Below are positions 15,955 to 21,822 of a stretch of 21,822 nt of DNA, piece after piece. The stretch's first letter is position 1. Every line of letters begins with the position of its first letter. Origin of the DNA: DUOH01 sp036562625 (GTDB lineage: Bacteria; Bacillota; UBA4882; UBA10575); NCBI GenBank assembly GCA_036562625.1, contig DATCJV010000002.1, positions 1-21,822 on the forward strand, written 5' to 3'. Both the position numbers and the translations under genes were made by a program. Below the pieces are notes generated by a model. It saw nothing but the letters and a program-made list of their open reading frames with translations. It searched no databases and had not been told where the DNA came from.

Positions 15955-17094
15955 TTAATAATCTACCCTGACCAACCAAAACTTTATCCCGCGGTCACTC
16001 CATCCCAGATCCCAAGGAACGTGATACCTGTCGGCATTATGGCTATTGACAAAGGTATATCCTTTACTGTCAGCTCCGGTTACCACAGAAATATGGGTGA
16101 CCCTTCCTTTTTTCTCGTAGGCGATAAAATCGCCGGGCAATAACTGATAAGAAGCCTCCAAGACCTGGTCGTAGGGGCCATAGGCGATCAGGGAGGCTCT
16201 TTTACTACCCAGCATGAAGTCTTTGAAGGCTTGCGCGTTGACCCAGGCTTGACTTCCTCCGTTCCGTTGATAATTCCAGGCGCCGGTCTTTCGAAACTTT
16301 CCTCCCTCATGTAAAATTTGCGAGGCAAAGTTGGCGCAGTCACCACCCAACGGATTATAGTTTCTGTATTTTTTATTATATGCATATTCATATTCCTCAT
16401 CCGCCGCTGCTCCGCAATACCGGTCCGCATATGCCACAGCATCGAATCTTCTCTGCTCAAGTTGGGAAAAGTCACGTGGGTTCCCGGCTTTAATGCGCTC
16501 CTTGTTTTCTTTGGTCTTAATATTGTCCAGCTGTAGAGAATCGGCGAAGGGATCCGTATACCATTCCCTGCCAATCAACCACTTTTGGTCGAGTATTTTT
16601 AAATCAAGCAGGTGATAGGTACCGATCCTGAATATATTTACTTTACTGGCCAAAGTTTGTGGAAGAGTATCTTCATAAATATATTTGTACTCCGTTGAAG
16701 CCACAATGTTTGAGGTGATGGTGTCTTTCTTCTTCTTAACCCACCTGACGCGCAGCTTGGTTTTTATATCAATAAAACGAACCCCCTGTTTATCCGCCCA
16801 GTTGTGTAGGTATTTCATTCTGCGGGCCTGATGCTCGAAAGCCCAACGTCCTACCGTTTGTCCGGTGTCATAGAGAGTTTCAATCTTCTTTATATCATTC
16901 GCCAAGAGCATTCGATTACGGTAATTGAATAATTCTTGGAGGATTACAGACATTTCTTCTTTATCAATCAAGTCTTTGTTGGAAGGAAGGGAATGTTGCG
17001 AATTCAGCCTGAGTAAAAACACGGCACAGAAGATGATCAGGCTGAAAAACAAGCCATGGATGGCAAATGTTTTCAGTTTAATAACCAGAAACAT
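15955..17094 (-). CDS. Membrane-anchored Amidase_6 (putative NlpC/P60-like amidase) protein
   Basis: This 379-residue protein has an N-terminal membrane anchor at about 8-29 (FAIHGLFFSLIIFCAVFLL). An uncharacterised charged region of about 200 residues follows, and then a C-terminal Amidase_6-type domain (about 215-379). The domain has the typical YNPLGGDCANFASQ motif, with the probable nucleophile Cys253. A His-containing strand VTHISVVTG (H334) is the probable second catalytic residue, and NSHNADRY follows. GGAGG lies 8 nt before the ATG. The family is common in spore-forming Bacillota and is presumed to act on peptides or cell-wall amides outside the membrane, with substrates unknown. The stop at 15955 is followed on the - strand by a run of seven T's near 15920, without a convincing stem. 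Confidence 0.82.
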   Translation of the reverse strand: MFLVIKLKTFAIHGLFFSLIIFCAVFLLRLNSQHSLPSNKDLIDKEEMSVILQELFNYRNRMLLANDIKKIETLYDTGQTVGRWAFEHQARRMKYLHNWADKQGVRFIDIKTKLRVRWVKKKKDTITSNIVASTEYKYIYEDTLPQTLASKVNIFRIGTYHLLDLKILDQKWLIGREWYTDPFADSLQLDNIKTKENKERIKAGNPRDFSQLEQRRFDAVAYADRYCGAAADEEYEYAYNKKYRNYNPLGGDCANFASQILHEGGKFRKTGAWNYQRNGGSQAWVNAQAFKDFMLGSKRASLIAYGPYDQVLEASYQLLPGDFIAYEKKGRVTHISVVTGADSKGYTFVNSHNADRYHVPWDLGWSDRGIKFWLVRVDY

Positions 17095-17265
17095 CCTTTC
17101 TCCTCCCGGGTTTGTTTTTTCTCTGCTTTATGCGTATACTTTTTAAATTTATATGTGTTTTACTTTAGAGTAAGAAGTTTCTTCCGTACTTCATCTTTGA
17201 ATTTGGCCATTGGAAAGTGGTGCTGCTCCGGCCAGTATGGAGAAATCGCTGCTCGGGGCAGCGCA

Positions 17266-17294
17266 TAGACTATTTAAGCAAAAAATGGTATTAT
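17266..17294 (+). promoter_or_regulatory. Extended -10 promoter for the hydantoinase-A-like/deacetylase operon
   Basis: The -35 box TAGACT (17266-17271), a 17-nt spacer and the -10 box TATTAT (17289-17294) preceded by TGG fit a sigma-A extended -10 promoter. The predicted start near 17301 leaves a leader of about 200 nt before the ATG at 17500, long enough for cis regulation. Confidence 0.6.
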
Positions 17295-17359
17295 AAAGTT
17301 ACCCTTAGCCAACAGGATCTTGGTCATAATACCGTGCCTATCCCGGGAGGGAGCAATTT

Positions 17360-17452
17360 GTGGTTTACAAGGTGGCCCGTACAGAAGCGCGCGGTGGACC
17401 CGGCATTCCCCAAGACCAGCGTGGAAGTATTGGCTTTATCATACGGATCTAA
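17360..17452 (+). CDS. Possible 30-codon leader ORF
   Basis: A GTG at 17360 is preceded by GGGAGGGAG with a 6-nt spacing, as good a ribosome binding site as those of the confirmed genes. The frame runs 30 codons to a TAA at 17450-17452 and contains VARTEARGGPGIPQDQRG. It ends 47 nt before the hydantoinase-A-like ATG and lies in a different frame. It could be a leader peptide that controls the operon, a small protein, or chance. No run of one regulatory amino acid is obvious. It resembles nothing I recognise. Confidence 0.3.
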   Translation: MVYKVARTEARGGPGIPQDQRGSIGFIIRI

Positions 17453-17462
17453 GGAAGAGACT

Positions 17463-17476
17463 CGCGCCGCAGCGCG
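17463..17476 (+). promoter_or_regulatory. GC hairpin upstream of the hydantoinase-A-like ribosome binding site
   Basis: CGCGC-CGCA-GCGCG forms a 5-bp all-GC stem with a tetraloop, 11 nt before the AGG of the ribosome binding site at 17488. The segment GCGCGC at 17387-17392, inside the possible leader ORF, could pair with either arm instead, which would allow two exclusive structures. Confidence 0.4.
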
Positions 17477-17499
17477 TGACCGGAATCAGGTGAATCGTG

Positions 17500-19242
17500 A
17501 TGAGATACATAATTGGAATTGATGTTGGCGGCACGAACACCAATGCCTGCTTATTGCAGATCGATCAAGCGCACCAAGGCCAAGTGGTGAAAATGGCCAA
17601 GACCCCTACTGTCCACGAAAATCTTCTCTTCAGCACCAAACAGGTGTTGGCTGAGATTAGTAAGGACTTACCTGTCCAGGACTGGACCGCTTTGGAAATC
17701 CACTTAAGCACCACCTTGATTACTAATGCCATTGTGGAAGGTAAAGGTGATCCGGTGGCAACCATTGTCAGTCCCGGCCCCGGCCTTTGCCTGGCAGACG
17801 CGGGGCTTTCCATCCCCCATTCTTCAGTGGGCGGGGCCATTGACCACCGGGGGAGGGAGACGGCTCCTCTTGACATGGATGAAGTCCGGAATGCCCTGCG
17901 CGTAGCAGACCTCCAGGGTGCAAAGGCAGTGGCGGTCGTGGGGAAATTCTCACCCAGAAATCCAAAGCACGAATTGGCCATAGAAGACCTGATTAAACAG
18001 GAGTTTCCAGAGTTCTACCCACCAACCCTTGGGCACCGGCTCTCCGGCAGACTGAATTTTCCCCGGCGGGTGAACACCAGTTACCTTAATGCGATGGTAG
18101 CCAGATTGCAGCGGGAATTCATCATTAAGATCAGCGAGACTTTGCAGGAAAAAGGGTTGGGTCTATCCCCGGACCCCCGGGAAGCACTGGAGCGGCCAAG
18201 ACGAAAAGTGTTTTTGCTAAAGGCGGACGGCGGAACCATCAGTCTGGAAAAGAGTGTGACCCGTCCAATCGAGACCATCCTGTCCGGACCGGCCGCCAGT
18301 GTGATGGGGGCGTTAGCCTTGACTGAAGCGCAAAAAGCCTGTACGGTGGTGCTGGATATCGGGGGGACAACTACTGATCTTTCCATTCTGGTTCATGGTA
18401 AACCTTTGGCGGAAAAAGACGGGGCTGAGGTTGGCGGCTATAAAACTGTTGTTCCGGCCTTCTTCTCCCGTTCCATCGGTTTGGGAGGAGACAGCGTTGT
18501 CCGGTACCAAGCTGGCCGGATTAGAATCGGACCGGAACGGGCGGGAAAAGCCGCCGCCTTGGGCGGAGACAACCTGACTCCGACTGACGCGATCATCCTC
18601 ACGGATGGCGGCTCTTTTGGTGATCGCCGCCGGGCGTTGGCAGTGATGAAGGAGTTTTGTCAAAAAATAGGCGGTTCCCCGTGGGAAAGGGCGGAGGAGA
18701 TTAATCAAGCCTTTTGTCAACAGGTTGTCCAAACGATAAATGAGGTTTTTGCCTATCTAAATTCGCGACCTGTATACACAGTTTCTGAAGTTTTGGCGCC
18801 CCGGGAGCTGAAGCCGGAGAAACTAATCGGCCTGGGCGGCCCGGCTGCTTACTATCTACCGAAGATCGCCCGGTTGCTGGCTGTACCATATGAGGTCTTG
18901 CCCTACTATGAAGGAGCGAATGCCATTGGCGCTGCCGCCAGTAGGCCGACGGCCGCCATTTCTTTGCGTGTGGATACCGCATTGGGAAGAGCGATGATTC
19001 CGGAGTTGGATCTTGTTTCAAGCTTGTCCCACCCGGAGCTGTTCGACCGCAAGAAAGCCGAAGAACTAGCCCTGGAGAGTGTGAAAGAATACGCCGGACA
19101 AATCGGGGCGCTTCATCCCGGAGCCCGCTTTGTCGTGGATGAAGAAGAAGTCTTCAATATGGTCAGGGGCTTTCGTACCGTTGGTAAACTCTTTTCCTTA
19201 CGCGCCCAAGTAAAACCGGAGGTGATCAAGGTATCGCCTTGA
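17500..19242 (+). CDS. Hydantoinase A/oxoprolinase-like protein, short form
   Basis: This 580-residue cytoplasmic protein has the actin-like ATPase fold of the HyuA/5-oxoprolinase family. Visible motifs are the N-terminal phosphate loop GIDVGGTNTN (6-15), STTLITNAIVEGKG, a central SGPAASVMGA, a second phosphate motif LDIGGTTTDLSI with D286, GLGGDSVVR, and GLGGPAAYYLPKI near the C-terminus. It is about 100 residues shorter than typical HyuA (about 680) and appears to lack most of the C-terminal domain. No HyuB partner follows. A GTG at 17497 is in frame, but the ATG at 17500 has AGGTGA with suitable spacing. Members cleave cyclic amides such as hydantoins or 5-oxoproline with ATP; the substrate here is unknown. 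The deacetylase-like gene follows after 47 bp. Confidence 0.85.
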   Translation: MRYIIGIDVGGTNTNACLLQIDQAHQGQVVKMAKTPTVHENLLFSTKQVLAEISKDLPVQDWTALEIHLSTTLITNAIVEGKGDPVATIVSPGPGLCLADAGLSIPHSSVGGAIDHRGRETAPLDMDEVRNALRVADLQGAKAVAVVGKFSPRNPKHELAIEDLIKQEFPEFYPPTLGHRLSGRLNFPRRVNTSYLNAMVARLQREFIIKISETLQEKGLGLSPDPREALERPRRKVFLLKADGGTISLEKSVTRPIETILSGPAASVMGALALTEAQKACTVVLDIGGTTTDLSILVHGKPLAEKDGAEVGGYKTVVPAFFSRSIGLGGDSVVRYQAGRIRIGPERAGKAAALGGDNLTPTDAIILTDGGSFGDRRRALAVMKEFCQKIGGSPWERAEEINQAFCQQVVQTINEVFAYLNSRPVYTVSEVLAPRELKPEKLIGLGGPAAYYLPKIARLLAVPYEVLPYYEGANAIGAAASRPTAAISLRVDTALGRAMIPELDLVSSLSHPELFDRKKAEELALESVKEYAGQIGALHPGARFVVDEEEVFNMVRGFRTVGKLFSLRAQVKPEVIKVSP

Positions 19243-19289
19243 CAGAGCGTTAATTCGGAAGGAAGGATCACGGAAAAGAGGAGATTGGC

Positions 19290-20633
19290 TTGGAACAGAA
19301 AGAAGCATACGCCGTCCATGACTTAGGTCTTGTCTTTTTTCCCGCTTTTGACTGGGCGATCTCTCCGGATCACCCCGAGAGGGAGGAACGCCTGCTTTAT
19401 ACTCGTGATCAACTGATGGAGGAAGGCCTTTTAGAACTGCCGGGCATTATTGAATACCGACCGGAGATTGCCACGGAGAATGATCTGAAGCGTACCCATA
19501 TTTGTATACCATCGGTTTCCGCTGTGGCCTCCAAATCCCATTTAATTGCGGCCGGGGGAAGCATTATCGCAGCCAAAGCAGTGCTGGAGGGCAGGGTGAA
19601 GAAAGCCTTTGCTCTGTTACGCCCCCCTGGACACCATGCCATGCGCCTTGTTCACGGCTCACGGGGTTTTTGTACAATCAATAATGAAGCGATTCTCATT
19701 GAATATTTACGCAAAAATTATGGCTCTCATTTGAAAATCGCGGTGGTCGATACAGACGCTCACCACGCCGATGGTACGCAGGATATTTATTATAATGACC
19801 CGGACGTCCTGCACATCTCAGTACATCAGGACGGCCGGACACTCTATCCCGGTACCGGCGGCCTGAATGAACTGGGAGGGCCCGGGGCGTACGGGATGAC
19901 CATAAATATTCCTTTGCCGCCGGGAAGCGGTGATCGGGAATTACTTTTTGTCCTGAAGAACCTGATCCTGCCGATCCTCCAAGAATATCAACCGGATATA
20001 GTAATCAACGGCGCCGGCCAGGATAACCATTATTCGGATCCGTTAACCCATATGCAGGTCACGGCCAAGGGTTACGCCGAATTGACCAGGTTGTTGCAAC
20101 CGGATATCGTTGTTTTAGAAGGCGGATACGCCATTGAAGGCGCGCTCCCCTATGTTAATTTAGGAATTATTCTGGCCTTATTGGGTATGGACTACTCCCG
20201 GGTGCAGGAGCCTAATAAAGAAAGGGACCTGGTCATAACAGCACCGGAGGTGCTGGAAACAGTCAAAAAAGAAGTAGACTTCCTTCAAGAGGTGTGGAGT
20301 AAACGAAGAGATATTAACCTGGACAAAGTCTTCGGCGCCGAACCCTATTGGCGTAGAAAACGTTTTATCTACTATGATACGGATGATATTTACGAACAAC
20401 AAGTGGATCAGATCAAAAGATGCGAACTGTGTAGCGGGTATCGGGTTATTCACTCTTGGGCGCAAAAAAGAAGCGCCAGGGAGAGTAGAGTGGCTGTGGT
20501 CCATCTTCCCTGGCACGTTTGTCCGGAATGCCGGAATAAAGCAGAGGAAGCATATGATCGGTTAAATCCCGGCGCCCAACTGGATCGGGTTTACCTGCAG
20601 GATGTGGAGAACGATCTTTTTCTAGAAAAATGA
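19290..20633 (+). CDS. Histone deacetylase-fold amidohydrolase with C-terminal zinc-ribbon-like segment
   Basis: This 447-residue protein has a deacetylase domain at about 1-300 that is complete by motif. It has SPDHPERE, RPPGHH (H115, H116), the zinc ligands D156 and H158 in DTDAHHADGTQ, D245 in GQDNHYSDPL, and the transition-state Tyr280 in EGGY. After about residue 310 comes an extra region of about 135 residues with C378-x2-C381 and C411-x2-C414, the spacing of a zinc ribbon or rubredoxin-like knuckle. Bacterial relatives include AcuC and acetylpolyamine amidohydrolase, which remove acyl groups from lysine or polyamines. The start is a TTG with GAGGAG 6 nt upstream. It probably forms an operon with the hydantoinase-A-like gene. 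The natural substrate is unknown. Confidence 0.87.
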   Translation: MEQKEAYAVHDLGLVFFPAFDWAISPDHPEREERLLYTRDQLMEEGLLELPGIIEYRPEIATENDLKRTHICIPSVSAVASKSHLIAAGGSIIAAKAVLEGRVKKAFALLRPPGHHAMRLVHGSRGFCTINNEAILIEYLRKNYGSHLKIAVVDTDAHHADGTQDIYYNDPDVLHISVHQDGRTLYPGTGGLNELGGPGAYGMTINIPLPPGSGDRELLFVLKNLILPILQEYQPDIVINGAGQDNHYSDPLTHMQVTAKGYAELTRLLQPDIVVLEGGYAIEGALPYVNLGIILALLGMDYSRVQEPNKERDLVITAPEVLETVKKEVDFLQEVWSKRRDINLDKVFGAEPYWRRKRFIYYDTDDIYEQQVDQIKRCELCSGYRVIHSWAQKRSARESRVAVVHLPWHVCPECRNKAEEAYDRLNPGAQLDRVYLQDVENDLFLEK

Positions 20634-20639
20634 TCAAGA

Positions 20640-21300
20640 GTCGGGTTGTTCTTTCAAGCAAACCTGTGGAACCCGGCTTGGCGCGCCATTCGTACCGCTT
20701 CTGCCTATTCTTCTCTGCGAAGCGGCGATCCAGTGGCGGGTGTTGGTGCGCTTTATAGGCCGGGTGATATTGCTCCATGAGATTAAGATAGGTCTCGTTT
20801 GATGTCTCTGTGGTGGGAAAATGAAGAAGTTCCGCTGTACCGCTAACTCCTCCGACAGAACCGGGTGACGAATGAGCAGCCCCCGGACGCCCAGTCCGGG
20901 TTCGTTGACCAGTAAATTCCCACCTGCCGGTGCATCTCTCGCAATGACTTTGACAGCAGCCGGATAATCGAGGGCGCCGACAGAAGACACACTGAAGATT
21001 ACAACCTATAAAAAAATCGTACCGGAGCCTCCTGTACCCCCAGCACATCTTCTTCACAGTAATGCGGGTCATAACCGGAGATTTGTATGGTATCACCGGC
21101 CTGACCGACCCCTTTTTCTCCTCTCAACCTGTTGACTCCGGAGTGTGTACGCATAAAACGTAACACCCCAACTCTTTTCAGGCCTTCTCCTTTCTGGCCG
21201 ACAGTTCACCGGTATGAGCCAAAGCACAGTCAGTAAGATGTTCTTCCATAAACAATACTCCACCATGATCCGGAGATTTGTTGAGCCCTTTCCATTCATG
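20640..21300 (-). pseudogene. Decayed PflX-like radical SAM protein gene
   Basis: Pieces of one radical SAM protein lie in order on the - strand but in different frames. First is LAHTGELSARKEKA, followed by a stop. SGVNRLRGEKG and ISGYDPHYCEED follow in a second frame. FFIGCNLQCVFC, the SAM cluster motif, is in a third frame, reached after a run of T's near 21015. Next are DYPAAVKVIA, REMHRQVG, PGLGVRGLLIRHPVL and finally TYLNLMEQYHPAYKAH in yet other frames. About 130 residues between the cluster motif and DYPAAV are missing. The N-terminal CPRxCGVNR cysteines are replaced (MRTHSGVNR). The gene cannot give an active enzyme. These repeated frame changes with an internal deletion and lost cysteines point to real decay rather than one sequencing error. 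Confidence 0.85.
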
Positions 21301-21391
21301 CCGCCCAGTGGTGAAAGATGAAAAGTGAAATAAATAAGGATTCTAGATAGATTGCCCAAACTGACCGGGCTTTTATCTCCTTCATATTTGG

Positions 21392-21419
21392 AGTATACCA
21401 GAAAAAAGTCTGTTGTGAA
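21392..21419 (-). promoter_or_regulatory. Retained promoter upstream of the radical SAM pseudogene
   Basis: Read on the - strand: -35 TTCACA (complement of 21414-21419), a 16-nt spacer and -10 TATACT (complement of 21392-21397) preceded by TGG, an extended -10. AAGGAG follows downstream near 21375-21380, but no ATG lies at a proper distance. The -10 box reads AGTATA on the + strand, the same hexamer as the half-sites near the regulator promoter. Confidence 0.55.
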
Positions 21420-21470
21420 GGATATGTTCCACCTAGTCAGTAAATCATTGCTGAAAATTTACGCAAAGTA

Positions 21471-21499
21471 TTGACGTTTATTAGTATAATTAGTATAGT
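21471..21499 (+). promoter_or_regulatory. Sigma-A-type promoter of the GntR-family regulator
   Basis: TTGACG (21471-21476), a 17-nt spacer and TATAGT (21494-21499) match five of six positions in each consensus box. The predicted start is near 21506, about 50 nt before the regulator ATG. Confidence 0.75.
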
Positions 21500-21511
21500 T
21501 AATCTATACTA
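21481..21511. promoter_or_regulatory. Operator-like repeat cluster over the regulator promoter
   Basis: Two 9-bp direct repeats, TTAGTATAA (21481-21489) and TTAGTATAG (21490-21498), are followed by a mirror half-site. TAGTATAG (21491-21498) and CTATACTA (21504-21511) form a perfect 8-bp inverted repeat with a 5-bp spacer. The cluster covers the spacer, the -10 box and the start point, so bound protein should block transcription. Self-repression by the adjacent GntR-type product is the simplest reading. Confidence 0.7.
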
Positions 21512-21557
21512 TTTCTTCTAGATTGACTTTTTTTACTCTTGGTAAGGAGCGAATGTG

Positions 21558-21822
21558 ATGTTGCCCATAAGCTTGAATCCGTTTTCAACTGACTCGTTAA
21601 CCGCACAGATTGTTGCCGGGATTGAAGAACTGATGATTAAAGGGGTGTTGGTTGAAGGAAGCAGGTTGCCTTCCTGTGAGGAACTGGCTAAGAAGCTCGG
21701 TGCTCACCGGCTTACCGTGTTAGCGGCATATCAGGAATTAAGACGGCGCGGGCGAGTGGTCTCTACCCCGGGACGGGGGACTATCGTTATTCAAGATCCA
21801 AAAAGTCTGAGAAGGGAGATCT
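21558..21822 (+). CDS. GntR-family transcriptional regulator (N-terminal part)
   Basis: The window ends inside this gene after about 88 codons. The visible part is a complete GntR-type winged helix: SLTAQIVAGIEELMIKGVL, then GSRLPSCEELAKKLGAHRLTV with the recognition helix, and AAYQELRRRGRVVSTPGRGT for the wing. The following QDPKSLRREI begins a linker. A MocR-type protein with an aminotransferase-like C-terminal domain or a short YtrA-type protein are both possible, and the missing part decides. AAGGAG (21544-21549) lies 8 nt before the ATG at 21558. An ATG at 21553 is followed at once by a stop. It is divergent from the radical SAM pseudogene, which may have been its former target. Confidence 0.85.
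   Translation, partial: MLPISLNPFSTDSLTAQIVAGIEELMIKGVLVEGSRLPSCEELAKKLGAHRLTVLAAYQELRRRGRVVSTPGRGTIVIQDPKSLRREI

Larger units (their letters stand above)
17095..17499. other. Regulatory intergenic region with long leader
   Basis: This 405-base region separates the - strand amidase gene from the + strand hydantoinase-A-like gene. A 6-bp GC hairpin (CGCTGC/GCAGCG, 17247-17263) sits just upstream of a + strand promoter, and the leader holds a possible small ORF and a second hairpin; both are listed separately. No known riboswitch consensus was recognised by eye. A longer frame (17217-17522) runs through the region but has no ribosome binding site and no recognisable protein character. Confidence 0.5.

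Noticed and set aside
17217..17522. 101-codon frame across the intergenic leader
   Set aside because: It has no ribosome binding site, overlaps the promoter and the start of the next gene, and shows no protein-like character. A shorter frame with a good ribosome binding site explains the region better.
20446..21096. 216-codon - strand frame taken as a real protein
   Set aside because: It overlaps the end of the deacetylase gene and joins fragments of a radical SAM protein with out-of-frame sequence; it is part of the pseudogene.

Overview
The window looks like a stretch of chromosome from an anaerobic or fermentative member of the Bacillota; class and genus cannot be fixed by eye. Signs for this are GGAGG-type ribosome binding sites at most genes, some with GTG or TTG starts, sigma-A-like promoters with extended -10 boxes, and a gene set that includes a FapA/DUF342 protein, an Amidase_6 protein, a hydantoinase-A-like protein, a GntR-type regulator and an AcuC-like deacetylase. 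No tRNA, rRNA, CRISPR array, transposase or phage gene was seen.

Positions 1-1687 (+ strand) hold the 3' end of an unidentified gene with an EF-hand/dockerin-like loop, then a FapA-like polymerization protein. Positions 1706-10375 (- strand) hold one compact operon read right to left: moxR, a DUF58 gene, a membrane gene with a BatD/DUF4381-like layout, batA, batB, batC, batD and batE. This is the full MoxR-Bat layout. An AAA+ ATPase is followed by von Willebrand A proteins that carry MIDAS motifs, then TPR and beta-rich envelope partners. Genes overlap or lie close together, and several starts were moved to fit their ribosome binding sites.

Positions 10376-10720 are a divergent intergenic region. 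On the + strand follow an SDR oxidoreductase with a ThuA-like protein (7 bp apart) and a CAP/SCP-domain lipoprotein. A strong bidirectional terminator near 12960 separates these from genes converging on the - strand: a 630-residue glutamine synthetase-family protein with its own extended -10 promoter, an L-isoaspartate methyltransferase with an unusual start, and a membrane-anchored Amidase_6 protein.

Positions 17266-20633 (+ strand) hold a promoter, a leader of about 200 nt with a possible 30-codon ORF and a hairpin, a short hydantoinase-A-like protein, and a histone-deacetylase-fold protein with an added C-terminal two-CxxC zinc-ribbon-like segment. This pair is the best candidate here for an undescribed pathway. 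Next comes a badly decayed PflX-like radical SAM pseudogene on the - strand (about 20640-21300) that still has a good promoter. Divergent from it is the start of a GntR-type regulator, cut by the window end, whose promoter is overlapped by three AGTATA half-sites.
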